Made by a program: the position numbers and the translations under genes
Part shown: positions 43,410 through 51,828 of the stretch, one piece after another
How the letters are laid out: each line of letters starts with the position of its first letter
How positions within the stretch are numbered: position 1 is the stretch's first letter
The notes under the pieces: model-generated
What the model saw: the letters and a program-made list of their open reading frames with translations, nothing else
Told to the model about the DNA's origin: nothing
Databases searched by the model: none
DNA from: Kitasatospora sp. NA04385
Lineage (GTDB): Bacteria > Actinomycetota > Actinomycetes > Streptomycetales > Streptomycetaceae
DNA: 64,000 bases
Direction of reading: 5' to 3'
Assembly (NCBI RefSeq): GCF_013364235.1
Contig: NZ_CP054919.1
Location: forward strand, 5,114,266-5,178,265

Positions 43410-43964
43410 ATGACCCCCGAGGTCTTCCTCGCGGAAGAGAAGATGAACCCTCTTCTCCCCGCGTGGCCCGAGGTCATCATCGGCCTGCTCTGCTTCTTCA
43501 TCGTCTTCGGCATCCTCGGCAAGAAGCTCCTCCCCAGCATCGAGAAGGTGCTGGGAGAGCGTCGCGACGCCATCGAAGGCGGCATGAAGCGCGCGGAGAC
43601 CGCTCAGGCCGAGGCCCAGGCCCTGCTGGAGCAGTACCGTGCCGAGCTCGCCGAGGCGCGTCACGAGGCCGCTCGGATCACCGAGCACGCCCGTGAGCAG
43701 GGCGCCGCCCTGATCAACGAGATGCGCGAGGAGGGCCAGCGCCAGCGCGAGGCCATCGTCGCCGCCGGCCACGCCCAGATCGAGGCCGACAAGAAGCAGG
43801 CGACCGCGGTCCTGCGCCAGGACGTCGGTTCGCTGGCCTCCCAGCTGGCCTCCCGCATCGTCGGTGAGTCGCTGGAGGACCACGCCCGCCAGAGCGGTGT
43901 CATCGACCGCTTCCTGGGCGAGCTGGAGTCCAAGGCCGCCGCTGCCCAGGGTGCGTCCAAGTGA
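43410..43964 (+). CDS. atpF: F0F1 ATP synthase subunit b
   Basis: 184 residues. One N-terminal membrane helix (EVIIGLLCFFIVFGILGKKL) is followed by a long charged coiled coil (HEAARITEHAREQGAALINE) that forms the peripheral stalk. It is the simple b form, not the b-delta fusion of mycobacteria. The stop overlaps the GTG start of atpH (GTGA). Confidence 0.95.
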   Translation: MTPEVFLAEEKMNPLLPAWPEVIIGLLCFFIVFGILGKKLLPSIEKVLGERRDAIEGGMKRAETAQAEAQALLEQYRAELAEARHEAARITEHAREQGAALINEMREEGQRQREAIVAAGHAQIEADKKQATAVLRQDVGSLASQLASRIVGESLEDHARQSGVIDRFLGELESKAAAAQGASK

Positions 43965-44776
43965 TCGGCGCGAGCCGTGAGGCACTCGCCGCCGGCCGCG
44001 AGAACCTCGACAGCCTGACCGACAACACCTCGGTGGACTCGGCCAAGCTCGCCGGGGAACTCGCTGCCGTCACCGCGCTGCTGGACCGCGAGGTCTCGCT
44101 GCGCCGCGTCCTGACCGACCCCGCGCGGTCCGGCCAGGACAAGGCCCGGCTGGTCGCCTCGCTGCTGGACGGCCAGGTCTCCGGCGAGAGCGTCGACCTG
44201 GTCTCCGGCCTGGTCCGCTCCCGCTGGTCCGGCCCGCGCGACCTGGTCGACGCGGTCGAGGAACTCGCCGCGTACGCCGAGGTCATCGCCGCCGACAAGG
44301 CGGGCGTGCTGGACGACGTCGAGGACGAGCTGTTCCGGTTCGGCCGGGTGGTGGCGGGCTCGCACGAGCTGCGCGCCGCGCTGACCGAGCCGAAGGCCGA
44401 CGCCGCCGCCAAGGCCGCGCTGGTGCAGGGGCTCCTCGGCGGCCGCGCCAACGCGGGCACCGTCCGCCTGGTCACCAGCCTGGTCACCAACCCGCGTGGT
44501 CGTAGCCTGGAAGGCGGCCTGGAGTCCTACTCCAAGCTCGCCGCCTCCCGGCGGGGCCGCGTGGTGGCCCTGGTCACCAGCGCGATCCCGCTGTCGGACG
44601 TCCAGAAGCAGCGCCTCGCCGCAGCCCTGGCCGGCCTCTACGGCCGGCAGGTCCACCTGAACATCGACGTGGACCCCGCGGTCCAGGGCGGTGTCCGGGT
44701 CCAGATCGGCGACGAGATCATCGACGGCACCGTCGCGAGCCGCCTCGAAGGCGCTCGCCAGGGCCTCGAAGGCTGA
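43961..44776 (+). CDS. atpH: F0F1 ATP synthase subunit delta
   Basis: 271 residues, the long actinobacterial form; the extra N-terminal half (EALAAGRENLDSLTDN onward) precedes the conserved C-terminal signature GRVVALVTSAIPLSDVQKQR and PAVQGGVRVQIGDEIIDGTV. It joins the top of F1 to the b stalk. It overlaps atpF by four bases and is followed by a 154-base gap before atpA with inverted GGTCGGG-type arms but no gene. Confidence 0.95.
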   Translation: MIGASREALAAGRENLDSLTDNTSVDSAKLAGELAAVTALLDREVSLRRVLTDPARSGQDKARLVASLLDGQVSGESVDLVSGLVRSRWSGPRDLVDAVEELAAYAEVIAADKAGVLDDVEDELFRFGRVVAGSHELRAALTEPKADAAAKAALVQGLLGGRANAGTVRLVTSLVTNPRGRSLEGGLESYSKLAASRRGRVVALVTSAIPLSDVQKQRLAAALAGLYGRQVHLNIDVDPAVQGGVRVQIGDEIIDGTVASRLEGARQGLEG

Positions 44777-44930
44777 GCACCAGCACTATCCGACCCTCGG
44801 TCGGGCGTCGGTCCACACCAGGTGGGCCGGCAAAACGTACGGCCGGTTCACCCGACCCGGCCGAGAGTCGAGCACTTGCGGCCCTCAATGGCGGGCCGAG
44901 GATCGCAAACTAGGAGAGCAGGGAAGCCTG

Positions 44931-46505
44931 ATGGCGGAGCTTACGATCCGTCCGGAGGAGATCCGGGACGCGCTGGCCGACTTTGTCCAGTCGTACCAGC
45001 CGGACGCGGCCTCGCGTGAAGAGGTCGGCACGGTCACCGAGGCCATGGACGGCATCGCCAAGGTCGAGGGCCTGCCCTCGGTCATGGCCAACGAGCTGCT
45101 GAAGTTCGAGGACGGCACCCTCGGCCTCGCGCTGAACCTCGACACCCGCGAGATCGGTGTCGTCGTCCTCGGTGAGTTCTCGGGCATCGAGGAGGGCCAG
45201 ACGGTGCAGCGCACCGGCGAGGTCCTCTCCGTCCCGGTCGGCGACGGCTACCTCGGCCGCGTCGTGGACCCGCTGGGCAACCCGATCGACGGCCTGGGCG
45301 AGATCGCGGCCACCGGCCGCCGCGCCCTGGAGCTGCAGGCCCCCGGCGTCATGGCCCGCAAGTCGGTCAAGCAGCCGCTGCAGACCGGCATCAAGGCGAT
45401 CGACGCGATGACCCCGATCGGCCGCGGCCAGCGCCAGCTGATCATCGGTGACCGCCAGACCGGCAAGACCGCCGTCGCCGTCGACACGATCATCAACCAG
45501 CGCGACAACTGGCGCTCGGGCGACCCGGAGAAGCAGGTCCGCTGCATCTACGTCGCCGTGGGCCAGAAGGGCTCCACCATCGCGTCCGTCCGCGGCGCCC
45601 TGGAGGAGGCCGGCGCGCTGGAGTACACCACCATCGTGGCCGCTCCCGCCTCCGACCCGGCCGGCTTCAAGTACCTCGCCCCGTACACCGGTTCGGCCAT
45701 CGGCCAGGAGTGGATGTACGACGGCAAGCACGTCCTCATCGTCTTCGACGACCTGTCGAAGCAGGCCGAGGCCTACCGCTCCGTCTCCCTGCTGCTGCGC
45801 CGCCCGCCGGGCCGCGAGGCCTACCCGGGCGACGTCTTCTACCTGCACTCCCGCCTGCTGGAGCGCTGCGCCAAGCTGAACGACGCCCTCGGCGGCGGCT
45901 CGATGACCGGTCTGCCGATCATCGAGACCAAGGCCAACGACGTCTCGGCGTACATCCCGACCAACGTCATCTCGATCACCGACGGCCAGTGCTTCCTGGA
46001 GTCCGACCTGTTCAACGCCGGCATCCGCCCGGCCGTGAACGTCGGCATCTCGGTCTCCCGCGTCGGCGGCTCCGCCCAGATCAAGGCCATGCGCTCGGTC
46101 GCCGGCCGTCTGCGCCTGGACCTCGCCCAGTACCGTGAGCTGGAGGCCTTCGCCGCCTTCGGTTCCGACCTGGACGCGGCCTCCAAGGCCCAGCTGGAGC
46201 GCGGTGCGCGCATGGTCGAGCTGCTGAAGCAGGGCCAGTACCAGCCGTTCCCGGTCGAGGAGCAGGTCGTCTCGATCTGGGCCGGCACCACCGGTCAGCT
46301 GGACGACGTCCCGGTGGCGGAGATCCGCCGCTTCGAGCGCGAGTTCCTGGACAACGTCCGCCTGGAGCACAAGGGCATCCTGGCCGGCATCGTCGAGACC
46401 GGCCTGCTGGAGCAGGGCACGATCGACGCGCTGACCGCCGCGATCACGTCCTTCAAGCAGGGCTTCACCACGGCTGACGGCAAGCTGCTCTCCGAGCAGG
46501 CCTGA
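44931..46505 (+). CDS. atpA: F0F1 ATP synthase subunit alpha
   Basis: 524 residues from the ATG at 44931 after AGGAGAG. Regulatory, non-catalytic nucleotide-binding subunit of F1. The Walker A motif is GDRQTGKTAVA, followed by VRCIYVAVGQKGSTIA; Walker B is HVLIVFDDLSKQA; the signature PAVNVGISVSRVGGSAQIKA is intact. The C-terminal domain is complete. Confidence 0.98.
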   Translation: MAELTIRPEEIRDALADFVQSYQPDAASREEVGTVTEAMDGIAKVEGLPSVMANELLKFEDGTLGLALNLDTREIGVVVLGEFSGIEEGQTVQRTGEVLSVPVGDGYLGRVVDPLGNPIDGLGEIAATGRRALELQAPGVMARKSVKQPLQTGIKAIDAMTPIGRGQRQLIIGDRQTGKTAVAVDTIINQRDNWRSGDPEKQVRCIYVAVGQKGSTIASVRGALEEAGALEYTTIVAAPASDPAGFKYLAPYTGSAIGQEWMYDGKHVLIVFDDLSKQAEAYRSVSLLLRRPPGREAYPGDVFYLHSRLLERCAKLNDALGGGSMTGLPIIETKANDVSAYIPTNVISITDGQCFLESDLFNAGIRPAVNVGISVSRVGGSAQIKAMRSVAGRLRLDLAQYRELEAFAAFGSDLDAASKAQLERGARMVELLKQGQYQPFPVEEQVVSIWAGTTGQLDDVPVAEIRRFEREFLDNVRLEHKGILAGIVETGLLEQGTIDALTAAITSFKQGFTTADGKLLSEQA

Positions 46506-46538
46506 GTCCGGTAGCGAGGGAAAGGACGTAACGACCCA

Positions 46539-47453
46539 ATGGGAGCACAGCTTCGGGTCTACAAGCGCCGCATCCGCTCCGTCACCGCGACGAAGAAGAT
46601 CACCAAGGCGATGGAGATGATCTCCGCGTCGCGCATCGTCAAGGCGCAGCGCGCGGTGGCCGCCTCCACTCCGTACGCCGACGAGCTCACCCGCGCGGTG
46701 ACCGCGGTGGCCACCCGGTCCACCGCGAAGCACCCGCTGACCACCGAGAACCCGAACGCCTCGCGCGCCGCCGTCCTGCTGATCACGGCGGACCGCGGCC
46801 TGGCGGGCGGTTACTCGACCAACGCCATCAAGCAGTCGCTGGCGCTCGCCGCCCGCCTCCGCGAAGAGGGCAAGGACGTGGTCACGTACATCGTCGGCCG
46901 CAAGGGCGTGGGCTACTACGGCTTCCGCAACCTGGCGGTGGCGAACTCCTGGACCGGCTTCTCCGACAAGCCGACCTACGGGGACGCCAAGACGGTCGCG
47001 GCGGACCTGATCGAGGCCTTCACCGCGGAGACCGGCGGGGTGGACGAACTGCACCTGGTGTCGACCGAGTTCGTGTCGATGCTGACGCAGAACGCCGTGG
47101 ACCACCGCCTGCTGCCGCTGAAGCTCGACGAGGTCGAGCTGAGCGACGGCGCGTCGGCCAAGAACCAGATCTTCCCGCTGTACGACTTCGAGCCGTCGGC
47201 GGAGGGCGTCCTCGACGCACTGCTGCCGCGGTACGTCGAGAGCCGGATCTACAACGCGCTGCTGCAGTCGGCCGCCTCCGAGCACGCCGCCCGCCGCCGC
47301 GCGATGAAGAGCGCGACGGACAACGCCGGCGAGCTCATCAAGTCGCTCACGCGGCTTGCCAACTCGGCCCGACAGGCCGAGATCACCCAGGAAATCAGCG
47401 AGATCGTCGGCGGTGCCAACGCCCTCGCCGACGCTAGCCGCGGGAGCGAATGA
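46539..47453 (+). CDS. atpG: F0F1 ATP synthase subunit gamma
   Basis: 304 residues, the rotating central shaft. The N-terminal helix GAQLRVYKRRIRSVTATKKI, the LLITADRGLAGGYSTN core and the C-terminal helix with the conserved NSARQAEITQEISEIVGGAN are present. Its stop overlaps the atpD start (ATGA), which couples translation of the two. Confidence 0.97.
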   Translation: MGAQLRVYKRRIRSVTATKKITKAMEMISASRIVKAQRAVAASTPYADELTRAVTAVATRSTAKHPLTTENPNASRAAVLLITADRGLAGGYSTNAIKQSLALAARLREEGKDVVTYIVGRKGVGYYGFRNLAVANSWTGFSDKPTYGDAKTVAADLIEAFTAETGGVDELHLVSTEFVSMLTQNAVDHRLLPLKLDEVELSDGASAKNQIFPLYDFEPSAEGVLDALLPRYVESRIYNALLQSAASEHAARRRAMKSATDNAGELIKSLTRLANSARQAEITQEISEIVGGANALADASRGSE

Positions 47454-48910
47454 GTATGACCACCACTGTTGAGCCGACGGGCGCCGGACTGGCCACGGGC
47501 CGCGTCGCCCGGGTCATCGGCCCGGTCGTCGACGTGGAGTTCCCCGTCGACGCGATTCCGGACATGTTCAACGCCCTGCACGTCGAGGTGGACAACCCCG
47601 ACGGCTCGGGCAAGAAGACCCTGACCCTCGAGGTCGCCCAGCACCTCGGCGACGGCCTGGTCCGCGGCATCTCGATGCAGCCGACCGACGGCCTGGTCCG
47701 CGGTTCGCAGGTCTCCGACACCGGTGCGGCGATCTCCGTCCCGGTCGGCCAGATCACCAAGGGCAAGGTGTTCAACGCCCTCGGTGAGGTGCTGAACGTC
47801 GACAAGGCCGAGTTCGAGTCCCAGGTGCAGGTCAAGTGGCCGATCCACCGCAAGGCCCCGAACTTCTCCGAGCTCGAGTCGAAGACCGAGATGTTCGAGA
47901 CCGGCATCAAGGTCATCGACCTCCTCACCCCGTACGTCCAGGGTGGCAAGATCGGTCTGTTCGGTGGTGCCGGTGTCGGCAAGACCGTGCTGATCCAGGA
48001 GATGATCTACCGCGTCGCCGAGAACTTCGGTGGTGTGTCGGTGTTCGCCGGTGTCGGCGAGCGCACCCGTGAGGGCAACGACCTCATCGACGAGATGGTC
48101 GACTCGGGCGTCCTGGACAAGACCGCGCTGGTCTTCGGCCAGATGGACGAGCCCCCGGGCACCCGTCTGCGCGTCGCGCTCTCCGCGCTGACCATGGCGG
48201 AGTACTTCCGCGACGTCGAGAAGCAGGACGTGCTCCTCTTCATCGACAACATCTTCCGGTTCACCCAGGCCGGTTCCGAGGTGTCGACCCTGCTCGGCCG
48301 CATGCCCTCCGCGGTGGGCTACCAGCCGAACCTGGCCGACGAGATGGGCCTCCTCCAGGAGCGCATCACCTCGACCCGCGGTCACTCGATCACCTCGATG
48401 CAGGCGATCTACGTCCCCGCGGACGACCTGACCGACCCGGCGCCGGCCACCACCTTCGCCCACCTGGACGCGACCACCGTGCTGTCGCGCCCGATCTCGG
48501 AGAAGGGCATCTACCCGGCCGTCGACCCGCTGGACTCCACGTCCCGCATCCTCGACCCGCGGTACATCACCACGCTGCACTACGACACCGCGGTGCGCAT
48601 CAAGGGGATCCTGCAGAAGTACAAGGACCTCCAGGACATCATCGCGATCCTCGGCATCGACGAGCTGTCCGAGGAGGACAAGGTCACGGTGCAGCGGGCC
48701 CGCCGCATCGAGCGCTTCCTCTCGCAGAACACCTACGTGGCGAAGCAGTTCACCGGTGTCGACGGTTCGACCGTCCCGCTGTCGGAGACCATCGAGGCCT
48801 TCAACGCGATCGCGGACGGCAAGTACGACCACGTCCCGGAGCAGGCCTTCTTCATGTGCGGTGGCATCGACGACCTCGAGCGCAACGCCGCCGAGCTGCT
48901 GAAGAAGTAA
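47450..48910 (+). CDS. atpD: F0F1 ATP synthase subunit beta
   Basis: 486 residues, the catalytic subunit. Walker A is GGAGVGKTVLIQE, the catalytic glutamate region is VGERTREGNDL, Walker B is VLLFIDNIFRFTQAGSEVS, and the signature PAVDPLDSTSR is intact. The start at the ATG overlapping the atpG stop is supported by GGGAG; the ATG six bases later is an alternative. A strong hairpin follows before atpC. Confidence 0.98.
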   Translation: MSMTTTVEPTGAGLATGRVARVIGPVVDVEFPVDAIPDMFNALHVEVDNPDGSGKKTLTLEVAQHLGDGLVRGISMQPTDGLVRGSQVSDTGAAISVPVGQITKGKVFNALGEVLNVDKAEFESQVQVKWPIHRKAPNFSELESKTEMFETGIKVIDLLTPYVQGGKIGLFGGAGVGKTVLIQEMIYRVAENFGGVSVFAGVGERTREGNDLIDEMVDSGVLDKTALVFGQMDEPPGTRLRVALSALTMAEYFRDVEKQDVLLFIDNIFRFTQAGSEVSTLLGRMPSAVGYQPNLADEMGLLQERITSTRGHSITSMQAIYVPADDLTDPAPATTFAHLDATTVLSRPISEKGIYPAVDPLDSTSRILDPRYITTLHYDTAVRIKGILQKYKDLQDIIAILGIDELSEEDKVTVQRARRIERFLSQNTYVAKQFTGVDGSTVPLSETIEAFNAIADGKYDHVPEQAFFMCGGIDDLERNAAELLKK

Positions 48911-48943
48911 CCGCAGGCCGGTTGCACGGCAGACCGAACCGTT

Positions 48944-48982
48944 GAGGGGTGGTCCCCGGCTCTCCGTCGGGGGCCACCCCTC
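48944..48982 (+). terminator. Strong hairpin between atpD and atpC
   Basis: Fifteen-base stem: GAGGGGTGG / CCACCCCTC continued by TCCCCG / CGGGGG (one G-T pair), with a nine-base loop. It resembles an operon terminator, although atpC lies 145 bases downstream. The following stretch includes CCGTTATTCTTACCG, AT-rich for this genome, which might be promoter sequence for atpC. Confidence 0.7.
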
Positions 48983-49127
48983 ACCGCTGGATCTGCTGTG
49001 ATCCCGGTCATGTACCCGGCCTTGGTTTCGTTCCGGGGCCGCGTGACCGTTATTCTTACCGAAACTGCCGAGATCGCCGCCCGTTCGCCCGGGTGCCCGA
49101 GGACCGGCAAGAGCCAAGGAGCCCACG

Positions 49128-49511
49128 TTGGCTGAGCTGCACGTCGAGCTGGTCGCAGCCGACCGCAAGGTGTGGTCCGGTGCGGCCACCATCGTTGTCG
49201 CCCGCACGGCCTCCGGTGACACCGGCATCATGCCGGGTCACACCCCGGTGCTGAGCGTGCTGGAGACCGGTCCGGTCACCATCCGCACCACCGACCAGGG
49301 CACGGTCGTCGCCGCCGTGCACGGCGGCTTCATCTCGTTCGCCGACAACAAGCTGTCGATCCTCGCCGAGATCGCCGAGCTGGCCGACGAGATCGACGTC
49401 GCCCGGGCCGAGCGCGCCCTGGAGAACGCCAAGACCGAGGCCGACTCGCACGCCGAGCGCCGCGCCGAGGTCCGCCTGCTCGCCGCCGGCGGGCTCAAGG
49501 CGCACCACTGA
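49128..49511 (+). CDS. atpC: F0F1 ATP synthase subunit epsilon
   Basis: 127 residues from a TTG start with CAAGGAG upstream. Epsilon links gamma to the c-ring and inhibits ATP hydrolysis. The N-terminal beta domain is AELHVELVAADRKVWSGAAT, then SGDTGIMPGHTPVLSVLE; the C-terminal helices are EIDVARAERALENAKTEADS. It ends the operon in a clear terminator. The upstream hairpin suggests partial transcriptional uncoupling from atpD. Confidence 0.95.
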   Translation: MAELHVELVAADRKVWSGAATIVVARTASGDTGIMPGHTPVLSVLETGPVTIRTTDQGTVVAAVHGGFISFADNKLSILAEIAELADEIDVARAERALENAKTEADSHAERRAEVRLLAAGGLKAHH

Positions 49512-49522
49512 GCCTGGTTTCA

Positions 49523-49567
49523 GCGACGGTCCCGGGGACGCCTGGAGCGTGACCCCGGGACCGTCGC
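49523..49567 (+). terminator. Terminator of the ATP synthase operon
   Basis: Perfect 15-base stem GCGACGGTCCCGGGG / CCCCGGGACCGTCGC with a 15-base loop, 11 bases after atpC. Confidence 0.75.
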
Positions 49568-49638
49568 ATCAGTTGGTAGGAATGGGCGGTCGTGCATCGA
49601 CCGCCACGGGGACGAAGGCAGCGAGGAGGTAGGTGAGC

Positions 49639-50139
49639 ATGGTCCTCGCCCTTGTGGTGTGCGCGGCGGTCGTGGTCCTCGCCATTGCCGGATTGGTCGG
49701 CTTCGCGGTACGCCGCCGCCTCATCCAGCGGGTGGGCGGCACCTTCGACTGCTCCTACCGCCTGAAAATGCCGGCCGACGCCTCCACGCAGCCGGATCTC
49801 GACGAGAACGGCCAACCCACCTCCGCCCCGGTCCCGCAGACCGACGGCAAGGGGTGGGTTTTTGGTATCGGCCGCTACAGCGGCGACTCGATCGAGTGGT
49901 TCCGGGTCTTCTCCTACGCGCCCCGGCCGCGCCGGGTGCTGCCGCGCACCGAGATCGAGGTGCTGGGCCGCCGCTACCCGCAGGGGCAGGAGGAGCTCGC
50001 CCTGCTCTCGGGCTCGGTGGTGCTGCGCTGCCTGCACAAGGGCGCCCCGCTGGAGCTCGCGATGAGCGATGACGCGCTGACCGGCTTCCTGGCCTGGCTG
50101 GAGGCGGCGCCGCCGGGACAGAGGGTCAACGTCGCCTGA
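49639..50139 (+). CDS. DUF2550 family membrane-anchored protein
   Basis: 166 residues from the ATG at 49639; GAGGAGG is nine bases upstream (GTG at 49633 is the alternative). One N-terminal membrane helix (MVLALVVCAAVVVLAIAGLV) is followed by a cytoplasmic domain typical of DUF2550: VGGTFDCSYRL, GWVFGIGRYSGDSIEWFRVF, and RRVLPRTEIEVLGRR. Its place directly after the ATP synthase operon is conserved in actinobacteria. No function is established. Confidence 0.85.
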   Translation: MVLALVVCAAVVVLAIAGLVGFAVRRRLIQRVGGTFDCSYRLKMPADASTQPDLDENGQPTSAPVPQTDGKGWVFGIGRYSGDSIEWFRVFSYAPRPRRVLPRTEIEVLGRRYPQGQEELALLSGSVVLRCLHKGAPLELAMSDDALTGFLAWLEAAPPGQRVNVA

Positions 50140-50200
50140 GGCTCCTCGGAGCAGGTGAGGCCCTGTTAACGCCGGTGAACCCGCCCGCTAGGCTGCGGGC

Positions 50201-50773
50201 ATGGTGAACCTGACGCGCATCTACACCCGGACCGGCGACGACGGCACGACCGCGCTCGGCGACATGAGCCGGACCACCAAGACCGACCCCCGGCTGATCG
50301 CGTACGCGGACACCAACGAGGCCAACGCGGCGCTCGGCGTGGCACTGGCCGCCGGGCAGCTGGGCGCGGAACTGGTCGAGGTGCTGACCCGGGTCCAGAA
50401 CGACCTGTTCGACGTCGGCGCGGACCTGGCCACCCCGATCGTCGAGGACCCGAAGTACCCGCCGCTGCGGGTCGAGCAGTCGTACGTGGACCGGCTGGAG
50501 TCCGACTGCGACCGGTTCCTGGAGGAGCTGGAGAAGCTGCGCAGCTTCATCCTGCCCGGCGGGACGCCCGGCGCGGCCTACCTGCACCTGGCGTGCACGG
50601 TGGTGCGGCGGGCCGAGCGGGCCACCTGGGCGGCGATCGAGGAGCACGGGGAGGGCATCAACCCGCTGACCGCGAAGTACCTGAACCGGCTCTCCGACCT
50701 GCTGTTCATCCTGGCGCGCACCGCCAACAAGGAGCGCGGCGACGTGCTCTGGGTGCCCGGCGAGAACCGCTGA
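50201..50773 (+). CDS. Cob(I)alamin adenosyltransferase, PduO type
   Basis: 190 residues. It adenosylates cob(I)alamin with ATP to make coenzyme B12. The N-terminal ATP-binding motif TRTGDDGTTALGD and the later RRAERATWAAIEE and YLNRLSDLLFILAR segments are diagnostic. The enzyme works as a trimer in the cytoplasm. No other cobalamin gene is nearby. Confidence 0.93.
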   Translation: MVNLTRIYTRTGDDGTTALGDMSRTTKTDPRLIAYADTNEANAALGVALAAGQLGAELVEVLTRVQNDLFDVGADLATPIVEDPKYPPLRVEQSYVDRLESDCDRFLEELEKLRSFILPGGTPGAAYLHLACTVVRRAERATWAAIEEHGEGINPLTAKYLNRLSDLLFILARTANKERGDVLWVPGENR

Positions 50774-51349
50774 CGCGCGCTCACTCCGCCCGCCCGGGGA
50801 AGAGCGGGCAGGGGCCTGCCGGGACGCGCCGGATGATCGGCCTGCGGCGAGAGGCGGTGCCCGAAGAGCCGTACGCCGTACCGGGGTTGGCCGCCGTGGA
50901 CGCGCCGGGGGAGGGGCCGGGCAGTGGCGGAGGGGTGCAGATCACACCCCCTCCGGCGCAGATCACACCGCCGGATCGCACCACGGCGGGCGCGGTCCTA
51001 CTAGAGTCCGGCGAGAGCGATGCCGCTCCCGCAGGTGGTCCGTGCTGCCCGGGTGCGGGGCGTTCTGGGCGGCCGGGTGAGTTTGCTCACGGTCCGCCCC
51101 GCAGACGGGTGATTTGGGCGGTAATCGAGCGTAGGTGTGAGGTCATCCTGCGTATATTCCCTCGGACGGGTGAAGTTGAGGGTCAGTCCGGCGGGTGACA
51201 GCAACCTGCGGAACTGGTTCGCCGTCAGATTCAGGAAGGGGCCGGTGCGCGGACACGGCCCACGGGGTGCGGACGTTCCCCGGGTGCGGGCGTACGGGCG
51301 CACGCAGGAGCGGACGGACGTACGGCAGACGGCCGAGGAGGAGGACAGC
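50774..51349 (+). promoter_or_regulatory. Gene-free region upstream of the STAS gene, with direct repeats
   Basis: No convincing gene lies here. The 12-base sequence GCAGATCACACC occurs at 50937-50948 and 50958-50969, exactly 21 bases apart (two helical turns), with a partial third copy (GATCGCACC at 50974). TACTAGAGT at 50999-51007 is a -10-like box just downstream. This arrangement looks like binding sites for a regulator near a promoter. About 340 further bases precede the STAS start. Confidence 0.45.
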
Positions 51350-51685
51350 GTGCGCATCACCGGCGACCACACCGGACTGGCCATCGAAGGGCGGCTCGAC
51401 GTGCGCAGCGCCGCCGACGCCAGGGCACTGCTGCACGCCGCCGTCGACGGCGGCGAGGGCGACCTCGTCCTCGACCTCGGACGCCTGGAGTTCTGGGACG
51501 CCACCGGCCTCGGCGTCATCATGGGCACCCACCGCCGGGCCGGCCGGGCCGGCCGCCGGCTGGTGCTCCGCGAGGTGCCCGTGCAGTTGCAGCGGCTGCT
51601 GGTCGCCACCAGGCTGCACCGCATCCTCGCGGTCGAGGACGCGGTGCAGGACCCCTGCGGGACGACGCTGCCCGCGCTCGGCTGA
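51350..51685 (+). CDS. STAS-domain anti-sigma factor antagonist-like protein, phospho-site altered
   Basis: 111 residues from the GTG at 51350, which follows GAGGAGGAGG; longer frames upstream look non-coding. A STAS domain fills the protein: LAIEGRLDVRSAADARALLH, then DLVLDLGRLEFWDATGLGVI and MGTHRRAGRAGRRLVLREVP. In SpoIIAA and BldG the motif is DS(S/T)G, with the serine phosphorylated by the anti-sigma kinase; here Ala51 replaces it (DATG), so kinase-based switching would be lost unless the next Thr is used. Partners are unknown. Confidence 0.87.
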   Translation: MRITGDHTGLAIEGRLDVRSAADARALLHAAVDGGEGDLVLDLGRLEFWDATGLGVIMGTHRRAGRAGRRLVLREVPVQLQRLLVATRLHRILAVEDAVQDPCGTTLPALG

Positions 51686-51828
51686 GACCCGCCGCCGCCC
51701 GGTCTCCCCGCCCGCCCGCGGGTTCGTGTGCGGAGCGGCTAGGTGCCGGAACCACCCCTGTGTGGTGATCCGCCGTCGCCGTGTGGGAAAGTCTCCGGTC
51801 AGGTGTCCGAGTGGCGGGGAGCAGCGAC

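Noticed and set aside
51137..51349. Upstream extension of the STAS protein
   Set aside because: The added residues do not resemble STAS N-termini, and the GTG at 51350 has a strong GAGGAGG site.
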